Below are positions 1-5,772 of a DNA stretch of 10,445 bases, piece by piece. Source of the stretch: Chloroflexota bacterium. Lineage in GTDB: Bacteria; Chloroflexota; Limnocylindria; Limnocylindrales; CSP1-4. Both the position numbers and the translations under genes were made by a program. The stretch lies in assembly GCA_016875645.1 (NCBI GenBank), contig VGPE01000081.1, positions 1 to 10,445 on the forward strand, read 5' to 3'. The first letter of the stretch is position 1, and each line of letters starts with the position of its first letter. The notes beneath the pieces were generated by a model. The model searched no databases. It worked only from the letters and a program-made list of their open reading frames with translations, and was not told the DNA's origin.

Positions 1-449
1 TGAACCCCGGCGATGACCTGGGCCAGTCACAGCGCAACGAGGGGACGGGTCACCTCCCGGATGGCACCGCGCTCACCTTTGCGAACCGGCCGCCCTCGTC
101 AGGCCGTCACTATGCGTCCCGTGCGCCGTACGGTCTGAGCACGACACCCCTCGATCCGGGCCACTGGGTCCACGTGCTCGAGCACGGCGGCGTCGTGGTG
201 CTCTACAAGTGCGACGGCGCGTCCGACTGCGAGCAGAAGGGCACGGAGCTGCGGATCGCGGTCTATGACCAGGCGAAGGCCGGCAAGTTCGGCGCGCGCA
301 AGATCACGATCACGCCCTACCAGGAGATGGATGCGCCCATCACTGCCGTCGCGTGGAACCGGATCCTGCCGCAGCAGACCCTGGACGCGGACGCGATTCT
401 CGCCTTCTACAACCGCTACCTGGACCGCGGCCCCGAAGACGCCGCCTGA
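1..449 (+). CDS. DUF3105 domain protein, 3' part (start outside window)
   Basis: Frame 3 is open from the left edge to the TGA at 447-449, giving 148 residues without their N-terminus. The hallmark DUF3105 pieces are present: RPPSSGRHY at residues 29-37 of the visible part (family form PPTSGxH) and HVLEHGGVVVLY at 57-68, followed by a short CDGASDC segment. The final third (VAWNRILPQQTLDADAILAFYNRY) also fits the family ending. GTG at 174 is an internal valine of the conserved LEHGG motif, not a start. DUF3105 proteins are widespread in Actinomycetota and Chloroflexota. They usually carry an N-terminal membrane anchor with the His-rich domain outside; that anchor would lie upstream and cannot be checked here. 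The biochemical role of the family is unknown. It converges with the flavoprotein gene ending at 490. Confidence 0.88.
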   Translation, partial: NPGDDLGQSQRNEGTGHLPDGTALTFANRPPSSGRHYASRAPYGLSTTPLDPGHWVHVLEHGGVVVLYKCDGASDCEQKGTELRIAVYDQAKAGKFGARKITITPYQEMDAPITAVAWNRILPQQTLDADAILAFYNRYLDRGPEDAA

Positions 450-489
450 GTCGTTCTGCGCACGAGCCCCCGAAGCGGGACGGCGGCCG

Positions 490-1737
490 TCAGTCCTCGT
501 CGGTCGGTGCGCCAGCCAGGTGGCGCGCCACGTGCACTGCGTCGTCGCCGACCCCGTACAGGATCGCCGACTTCCCGTCGTGCAGGAACTGCATGCCGAG
601 GAAGTAGATGCCCGGCACCCTGGTCACGCCGCGAGCGGTGATCGGGAACCCGTCGCTATCGAGCACGGGCGCGTGCACAAGCGAGTAGTCGAAGCGGTAG
701 CCGCCGGCCCAGCTCACCGTCGAGATCCCTTCGGCCGCCAGGTTCAGCTCGGCCTGCTCGGCGATCGCAAAGCCGTCCTGACCCTCGTACTCGTCGGTGT
801 TCGACGGGTCCGGCGCCGGCGCACTGATGCCGGCCGCGGCGATGAACCGGTCCAGCCCGGCCGTCAGCTCGGCGGCGAACGTGTCCGCGGCCGCGAGGTT
901 GGCGTGCAGGTCGGCGGCGAACCGAATGGTCTCTCCCTCCACCCCCTGGACATGGCCGTGCAGGCGCATCCCGTCCCGGGCGAACCGGTGGAGGTTGATG
1001 GTGTGGCCGCCGTTCCTGCCGGTCGCATGCGGGTTCGGGGCGAACTTGGCGCGTGGCGAGGGCAGCTTGTCGACCGTCCGGTCGAGGAACCCCGACGCCG
1101 CCAGCCAGTGGAAGACGTCCCGGCCACGGTAGCGGCGCGGCGCGCGGCCTGCGCTGCCGACCGAGAGATGGACCGTGCGCCCTGCCTCCAGCAGTTCCTC
1201 GGCGATCTGGCAGCCGGACTGGCCGCTGCCCACGACCAGCACCCCGCCGGGCGGCAATGCGCCCGGATTGCGGTAGCGGCTGGTGTGCAGCTGGAGCACA
1301 CGCGCCGGCAGGCGGCCGATGAACGGGGCGGGGCGCTCGGTCTGGAACATCCCGGTCGCGACGACCACCGCCGGTGTGCGAATCGGGCCGGTGCTGGTGC
1401 TCAGCATGAAACCGCCGTCCGGCTCGGGGTCGACCGCGGTCACCTCGACCCCCGTCCGCACCGGTGCCTCTGCGCCGTAGCGCTCCAGCATCGCCACGAT
1501 CTCGTCGCGCGGCAGGAAGCCGTCAGGATCCGGGCCGTCGTACTGGCCATCGGGGAGGCGGATCGTCCAGTTGGGGGTCACCAGCGTGAACGAGTCCCAG
1601 CGGCCTCGCTACGCGTCGGCCAGCTGGCCCTTCTCGAGGACGACATGATCGCGTCCCAGGCGTCGGAGCTCATGGCTGACTGCCAGGCCTGCCTGCCCCG
1701 CCCCGATGACGACGGCGCCCACCCGCTCCACGCTCAC
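490..1737 (-). pseudogene. FAD/NAD(P)-dependent oxidoreductase (CzcO/MSMEG_0569-like) interrupted by an in-frame amber codon
   Basis: Reading through the TAG at 1611-1609 gives 415 codons of a flavin-monooxygenase-like two-Rossmann protein. The FAD site GAGQAG lies at residues 12-17 with acidic E35; codon 43 is the amber. The conserved WDSFTLVTPNW block follows at 47-57, an ATG FAD motif at 127-129, and the NAD(P) site GSGQSG at 170-175. The TAG sits where relatives have a Trp (AW-R..RWD), one base from TGG, and both halves share a frame. Start choice: GTG at 1737 overlaps the upstream stop (GTGA) and has a GGAG-type site at 1751-1743 with 5-base spacing. The TPNW, GSGQSG and NPHATGRNGG segments recall the MSMEG_0569 family of flavin oxidoreductases, but the C-terminus differs, so the substrate is unknown. 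It is the last gene of the SDR-PLP operon. The lesion may be real or a base-call error. Confidence 0.85.
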
Positions 1738-2881
1738 CGCTTCCCCTCTCCACCCGGTGACCCGGCCAGCGCCCGGTCCAGGTCTGCCCATAGATCTTCG
1801 ACGGCCTCGAGGCCCACGCTCAGCCGCAGCAGTCCAGGCGGGACCTCGTCCTCGCCGGGCCAGCGCGCCCGACGTTCCACCAGCGTCTCGATGCCGCCGA
1901 GGCTCGTGGCCGGCACGATCAACCGGAACCGTGCGACGACGGCATCCGCGGCCGGCCCACCACCGGGCACCTCGAACGAGACCATGCCACCGGATCCGCC
2001 CAGGGTCCGCTGCGCCACTGCGTGGTTCGGATCAGTCGGCAGCCCCGGGTACCGGACCCGCTCCACAGCCGGATGCGCGGCAAGCCGCTGAGCAAGGGCG
2101 CCGGCAGTCGCCTCGATCCGCGCGAGGCGGACGGCCAGGGTCCGCATTCCGCGAAGCGCGAGGAATGCCTCCATGGCGCCCGGCACGGCGCCCCGGGTGG
2201 TCCGGTGCTCCACCATCGCAGCGCTCAGCACCACGTCCGCGGCGACCACCGCCCCGAGGATCGCGTCGGAGTGGCCGGCAAGCAGCTTGGTCGCGCTGTG
2301 AACGGCGTACGCAGCACCCAGTCCGAGGGGCCGTTGTCGGAGGGGAGTGGCGAACGTATTGTCGACCGCGACCGGCACCCCGGCGTCGCGCGCGATCGCG
2401 ATCGCGGCCGCAACGTCGATGACGTCCAGCAGCGGGTTCGTTGGCGACTCCAGCCAGAGCAGCGAGGCCCCGCTGAGAGCTCCGGACAGCGCGGCCGCGT
2501 CCGTCGGGTCCGCGTCCAGCCAGCGAAGGCGCCCGGCAGCCGTCAGGCTCCGCAGGAGCGTCCGGTCCCCTGGTAGATGCGCCGCCAGGCGACCACCGTG
2601 CCACCGACGGGGACCGTCTCGATCACCGCCGACACCGCCGCGATCCCCGACGAGAAGGCGACCGCGTGACCGCCTTCCAGGGCGCCCAGCACCGATTCGA
2701 AGTGCGTCCAGCCTGCATTGCCGAACCGGCCGTACGCAATGGTGCCGTCCTGGCGGTACGTGGAGCTCAGGACGATCTCCGCGCCGAGGGCCGCGCCGGG
2801 CGACTCGTCACGCCCGGCAGCGATGAGGATCGATTCCGGGTCGAGGCGCTCGCCGGCGTGCCGGCCGTCGCCGTCAGCCAT
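1734..2881 (-). pseudogene. Trans-sulfuration family PLP enzyme (cystathionine gamma-synthase/lyase type) with a -1 base frameshift
   Basis: Two overlapping frames together give a complete 382-residue Cys/Met-metabolism PLP enzyme. Frame one (from ATG 2881) runs to IYQGT at residue 106. Frame two resumes as RTLLRSL at 2564 and continues to the TGA at 1734. One missing C (ACC-GG for ACC-CGG, 2565-2564) joins them; uncorrected, translation stops six codons later. With the base restored, visible landmarks are YGR (50-52, phosphate binding from the partner subunit), Tyr103, Asp174 in DNTFATP (pyridine nitrogen), the Schiff-base Lys199 in HSATK, SLGG (327-330) and Arg353 in LRLSVG (substrate carboxylate). 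Length and order match the family. The usual GNPTR segment reads GNAGW here, so the substrate may be atypical; synthase, lyase or sulfhydrylase cannot be told apart. It overlaps the SDR by 8 bases (ATGGCTGA) and the flavoprotein by 4. Confidence 0.88.
1743..1751 (-). promoter_or_regulatory. Strong ribosome binding site deciding the flavoprotein start
   Basis: On the minus strand GGAGAGGGG ends 5 bases before the GTG at 1737, inside the last codons of the PLP enzyme gene. Together with the GTGA stop/start overlap it supports this start over the longer in-frame extension to 1791, which would lie inside the upstream gene. Confidence 0.6.
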
Positions 2882-3737
2882 CGTCTGCCGCCTGCCCCGC
2901 GCGACCGTCGCGCTCCGGGAACTCGCCGGGGAACATCCGGCGCTTCAATCCGTAGGGCGCGTTCTGCGTGCTCCAGCCGCCGTCGACGACGACCGTGGTG
3001 CCCGTCAGGTAGGACGCCTCGTCACTTGCCAGCCACACGATGGCACGGGCGATCTCAGCGGGTCGGCCGGGCCGGCCCAGCGGCACCATGTCGGCTACGT
3101 GCGCCAGTTGCGCAGCGGCGAGTGAGTTCCCGCTCGCGTCCACGTAGTCGGAATTCATCTCCGTCTCGATCGCGCCCGGATTGATCGCGACGGCGCGGAT
3201 TCCCGATGGGCCGTAGAGCGTGGCGAGGTCGTAGGTGAGTGCATCCAGACCGCCCTTCGCGGCCACGTACGCGGGTGCGAACCCGCCGGCCCGGCGCGAC
3301 TGAATGCTCGAGACATTCACGATGGCCCCATGACCGCGGGATTCCATCGATTCCGCGGCCCACCTGGCGAGGAACGCGGGCGCCGTCAGGCAGACCCGGA
3401 TGGTCCGCTCCCACGATTCGAGGCTCAGGGTCCGCAGGGTCAACAGCTCGCGCCAGGCGGCGTTGTTGACGAGCACGTCGATGCGCCCGAACTCCGCCTC
3501 GGTCCGGCGGACGACGCGTTCGGCGAATGCAAGGTCGGCAAGGTCTCCCGCCAGCGCCAGACACCTGGCTCCCTCGGCACGGACGGCCGCCGCGGTCCTG
3601 CCGAGGCCCTCCTCGCCGCGGGCCGTGACCGCGACGTCGTAGCCCCGGCGGGCGAACTCCAGCGCGGTCGCGGCGCCGATGCCGCGGGACGCACCCGTGA
3701 CGATGGCAACCGGCCGCCCCGCTCCCGTCTCGCGCAT
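2874..3737 (-). CDS. Short-chain dehydrogenase/reductase (SDR), classical type
   Basis: This is a 287-residue NAD(P)-dependent alcohol/ketone oxidoreductase with all main classical SDR signatures: TGASRGIG at 14-21 (dinucleotide binding), NNAA at 91-94, catalytic Ser144 in NVSS, and Tyr157/Lys161 in YVAAK. INPGAIETEM and the C-terminal YLTGTTVVVDGGW complete the fold. Length is slightly above the usual 250 because of a polar tail after residue 260. The Asn of the catalytic tetrad, normally in a VNL segment on helix 4, appears as Cys116 (RVCLTAP). Arg40 after the second strand hints at NADP(H) preference, which is an inference. ATG 3737 is the first start ahead of the Rossmann motif and has no clear ribosome binding site. 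It is the first gene of the operon, diverges from the HAD gene, and overlaps the next gene by 8 bases, implying coupled translation. Substrate unknown. Confidence 0.93.
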   Translation of the reverse strand: MRETGAGRPVAIVTGASRGIGAATALEFARRGYDVAVTARGEEGLGRTAAAVRAEGARCLALAGDLADLAFAERVVRRTEAEFGRIDVLVNNAAWRELLTLRTLSLESWERTIRVCLTAPAFLARWAAESMESRGHGAIVNVSSIQSRRAGGFAPAYVAAKGGLDALTYDLATLYGPSGIRAVAINPGAIETEMNSDYVDASGNSLAAAQLAHVADMVPLGRPGRPAEIARAIVWLASDEASYLTGTTVVVDGGWSTQNAPYGLKRRMFPGEFPERDGRAGQAADDG

Positions 3738-3757
3738 GGCCGCAGTGTCGCCGATTG

Positions 3758-3782
3758 CCCGAGCGGACCGCAGGTTCTCGGG
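3758..3782. promoter_or_regulatory. Inverted repeat in the SDR/HAD divergent intergenic region
   Basis: CCCGAG (3758-3763) and CTCGGG (3777-3782) are a perfect 6-base inverted repeat spaced by 13 bases, in the 80-base gap between the divergent SDR and HAD starts. Its position would suit an operator or hairpin. A 6-base GC-rich repeat can arise by chance in such DNA, and I see no convincing -10/-35 pair beside it. Confidence 0.25.
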
Positions 3783-3817
3783 ACGCTGGCATCGCCGCGT
3801 TGAGGCACCATGGCACG

Positions 3818-4507
3818 ATGGCTCACCGGGTCGTGATCTGGGATTTCGACGGCACCCTCGCGTACCGCCGCGGGCACTGGCCGGACTGCCTCGTGGAGAT
3901 TCTGAACGAGGATCAGCCCGGGCACGGCCACACGGCGGAGGCCTTCCGCGCGAGGATGCAGCGGGGCTTCCGCTGGCACGAGTGGAAGACCGAGCACGAG
4001 CGCGTCACGGACCCGCGCACGTGGTGGGCGCCCGTCGAAGCGATTGCCGCGTCGGCGTTCATGGAGGCAGGCTTCAGCGTGTTGGAAGCGGAGCGGTTGG
4101 CAGCCCGGCTCTCGGAGATCTACCTGCGGCGCGTCAGCTGGGCACCCTTCGAGGACTCACTTGACGCCCTTGCGTTGACCCGGGCGGCCGGATGGAAGAA
4201 CGTGATTCTGTCCAACCATTGCCCGGAACTGCCGGACCTCGTGCGTGATCTCGGGCTCGACGGCCTGGTCGAACGGGTCTTCAACTCCGCCACGTCCGGG
4301 TTCGAAAAGCCCCATTCGGAGGCGTTCCGAGGCGTGCTGACCGCGCTCGGATCCCCGCGTGACGCCTGGATGGTGGGTGACCAGCCGCGGGCCGACGTCG
4401 AGGGCGCCGAGGCGGTCGGCATCCCCGCGATCCTCGTGCGGACGGACGCGCCGTCGCCCCGCCGCGCCCGCACGGCCCTCGAGGCGGGACGCTTGATCGT
4501 CGGCTGA
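3818..4507 (+). CDS. HAD-superfamily hydrolase (phosphatase-like)
   Basis: This is a 229-residue protein with the four HAD motifs in order. Motif I is WDFDGTL with nucleophile Asp9 and acid/base Asp11. Motif II is ILSNHCP (Ser132). Motif III is the Lys164 of FEKPHSEAF, and motif IV is the acidic GDQPRAD (Asp188, Asp193) followed by AEAVGIPAILV. Between motifs I and II lies a helical cap of about 110 residues (subclass I layout), rich in Trp and His (RWHEW, RTWW). The family hydrolyses phosphomonoesters or, less often, carbon-halogen bonds via an Asp intermediate. Motif III together with the GDQPRAD loop fits a small-metabolite phosphatase better than a dehalogenase, but the substrate cannot be read. 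ATG 3818 places motif I at the N-terminus; the 21-residue extension to 3755 is unlikely. It diverges from the SDR and ends just before a palindrome. Confidence 0.9.
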   Translation: MAHRVVIWDFDGTLAYRRGHWPDCLVEILNEDQPGHGHTAEAFRARMQRGFRWHEWKTEHERVTDPRTWWAPVEAIAASAFMEAGFSVLEAERLAARLSEIYLRRVSWAPFEDSLDALALTRAAGWKNVILSNHCPELPDLVRDLGLDGLVERVFNSATSGFEKPHSEAFRGVLTALGSPRDAWMVGDQPRADVEGAEAVGIPAILVRTDAPSPRRARTALEAGRLIVG

Positions 4508-4508
4508 G

Positions 4509-4524
4509 CGGGACCATGGTCCCG
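4509..4524. terminator. 16-base palindrome after the HAD gene
   Basis: CGGGACCATGGTCCCG is a perfect palindrome starting one base after the HAD stop codon. As RNA it can form only a tight hairpin with a minimal loop, and no T-run follows. It may contribute to transcript termination or be a binding site for a dimeric protein; the sequence does not decide. Confidence 0.35.
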
Positions 4525-4550
4525 GTGGCCCCCTGACAACTCGGCGGTTC

Positions 4551-4570
4551 CGCGCAGCGTTGCCTGCGCG
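4551..4570. terminator. GC-rich hairpin between the HAD and J-domain genes
   Basis: CGCGCAG (4551-4557) and CTGCGCG (4564-4570) form a perfect 7-base stem with a 6-base loop (CGTTGC). It lies 14 bases before the GTG start of the J-domain gene. It could end HAD transcription or shape the 5' leader of the next gene. No U-tract follows, so intrinsic termination is uncertain. Confidence 0.4.
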
Positions 4571-4584
4571 CCACACTCCCTTGC

Positions 4585-5085
4585 GTGCTCGAGATCGTCG
4601 ACCACTACCTCACCCTGCAACTCGACCCGACGGCCGAGCACGAGGTGGTGCGCGCTGCCTACCGCGCCCTCGCCCAGAAATACCACCCTGACCGCGAGGG
4701 CGGCAGCGGCGAACGCATGATCGCGATCAACCAGGCCTGGTACGTCCTGGGAAATCCCGACACGCGCGCCTCCTACGACAAGAGCCGTACCGCGCTTGCG
4801 CCGCGCCGCACACCCGTCGCGAGGCAGAGCGCGGACGATCGCGACGTCATGCCTCCGAGTCACAGCGGCAACCAGGGATCGGGCACCATCCTCGACTTCG
4901 GACGGTACGCGGGCTGGACATTCTCGGAGATCGCGCGCCAGGACCCCGACTTCCTGCGCTGGCTGGCACGGATGCCGATCGGCCGGGCGTATGCGGGCGA
5001 AATCGAGCGGACGCTCGCGGCCGTACGGCCGCCGGAGCCCGCACGTCAGGAACCAGCCCGGCGGAGCCGGTTCGGGCGGGGCTGA
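4585..5085 (+). CDS. J-domain (DnaJ-like) protein with ExoX-like C-terminal module
   Basis: This is a 166-residue protein. Residues 5-65 form a J domain: DHYLTLQLDPTA at the start, helix II RAAYRALAQKY, the catalytic HPD loop at 34-36 that stimulates Hsp70/DnaK ATPase, and ASYD at 62-65 closing helix IV. It has no G/F region or Cys-rich zinc domain, so it is not housekeeping DnaJ. After a polar linker (66-101), residues 102-131 (ILDFGRYAGWTFSEIARQDPDFLRWLARMP) match the small module at the C-terminus of exodeoxyribonuclease X and similar proteins (pattern FGKYKG-T-EI-DP-YL-WL). The tail is Pro/Arg-rich and basic. GTG 4585 starts just before the J domain; no clear Shine-Dalgarno site is visible. 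A role in recruiting DnaK to a nucleic-acid-related or other partner is inference. A strong hairpin follows the stop. Confidence 0.85.
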   Translation: MLEIVDHYLTLQLDPTAEHEVVRAAYRALAQKYHPDREGGSGERMIAINQAWYVLGNPDTRASYDKSRTALAPRRTPVARQSADDRDVMPPSHSGNQGSGTILDFGRYAGWTFSEIARQDPDFLRWLARMPIGRAYAGEIERTLAAVRPPEPARQEPARRSRFGRG

Positions 5086-5101
5086 TCCGGGGGCCGGGCC
5101 G

Positions 5102-5123
5102 CCGACCCGGCCGCCCGGGTCGG
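5102..5123. terminator. Strong 9-base-stem hairpin after the J-domain gene
   Basis: CCGACCCGG (5102-5110) and CCGGGTCGG (5115-5123) form a perfect 9-base stem with a CCGC loop, 16 bases after the J-domain stop. It is the longest perfect hairpin I found in the window and probably acts as a terminator of the GC-rich type without a U-tract (the following bases are TGGTCAAG). It separates this gene from the Cys/His-rich protein gene. Confidence 0.55.
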
Positions 5124-5172
5124 TGGTCAAGCAAGAATGGACCGTGCGCCATCGGCTTGGTCATTCCCCCGA

Positions 5173-5178
5173 TACAAT
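5173..5178 (+). promoter_or_regulatory. Candidate -10 element upstream of the Cys/His-rich protein gene
   Basis: TACAAT stands out in very GC-rich DNA between the hairpin and the GTG at 5259. It matches five of six bases of the sigma-70 -10 consensus. No recognisable -35 hexamer lies 16-18 bases upstream. If used, the mRNA leader would be about 75 bases long. Confidence 0.35.
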
Positions 5179-5258
5179 CTGCAGACCGAGGACGCGCCCA
5201 GGCCCCGAAAGGACACCCACCCCGGTGGACCGGCCCAGCCACATCACGTCGACGACCG

Positions 5259-5672
5259 GTGGCTGACGAGCACTGCGAGTACGTTGGCTGTCCGCGCCCG
5301 GGGGAGGTCGTCGATCTGCCGGGCGCGACGCCGGTCCGCCTGTGCGGCGGCCATCGGGACGCAATGATCGACGCCATCGGGGCGCGCCTGCCGGTGGAGA
5401 TCGTCGCCCGTCGCGCAGTGGGCCGGCAGCTCCGCATCAAGCGACAGGCGGACTGGACGCGCGAGGATTGGGAGCTGCGGTACTTCCAGCTGGAGAGCGA
5501 CGGCCACCGGATCGAGGCCCTGAACGCCTGGTTCCGACGCCGGCGCGGAGACCTCCCGCCCGAACAGCTGGTCTGCTCGTGCGGGTGGCGCGGGGACTAT
5601 CTGCAATGGCCGGCGCATGCGCTGCCCTGGCTGCCCCGCACCGGCGGTGGTGACTCGAGCGGCCCGCACTGA
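5259..5672 (+). CDS. Small Cys/His-rich protein, putative zinc binding, function unknown
   Basis: This is a 137-residue soluble protein that I do not recognise. The N-terminus has Cys6, Cys11, Cys29 and His32 (CX4C-X17-CX2H), which could hold one zinc ion; the C-terminal part has CSCGWRG at 106-112 and His120. Between them is a charged, helical-looking stretch (about 35-100) rich in Arg and Glu, with WTREDWELRYFQLESDG at 66-82. GTG 5259 is chosen because it directly precedes the first Cys motif. The open frame extends upstream to a TTG at 5157, but that part is Pro/Arg-rich low-complexity sequence and would swallow the candidate promoter. No membrane segment or signal peptide is seen. The gene stands alone between the J-domain hairpin and the aldolase gene; a DNA- or protein-binding role is only a guess. 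Confidence 0.65.
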   Translation: MADEHCEYVGCPRPGEVVDLPGATPVRLCGGHRDAMIDAIGARLPVEIVARRAVGRQLRIKRQADWTREDWELRYFQLESDGHRIEALNAWFRRRRGDLPPEQLVCSCGWRGDYLQWPAHALPWLPRTGGGDSSGPH

Positions 5673-5772
5673 TCGACGGTCGCCCAACGCGCGCGGACCG
5701 CCGGCATCCCCGCGTCCCGCGGCGCCTCGATGTGGCTGGTCTCACGAGCCGCTACCCTCTCGCTGCTTGCGA

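Noticed and set aside
265..2091. 608-codon open frame on the plus strand across the flavoprotein and PLP genes
   Set aside because: Antisense shadow of the minus-strand genes, caused by high G+C. Its translation is Arg/Pro/Ala-rich with no domain, whereas the minus strand gives clear enzymes.
2555..2580. Programmed -1 ribosomal frameshift in the PLP enzyme gene
   Set aside because: The local GGGGACCGG sequence does not fit a slippery heptamer, and such recoding is unknown for this family. A deletion or sequencing error is simpler.
5157..5258. Upstream TTG start for the Cys/His-rich protein
   Set aside because: The extra 34 residues are Pro/Arg-rich, unlike a folded start, and contain the TACAAT element. 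GTG 5259 directly precedes the Cys motif.
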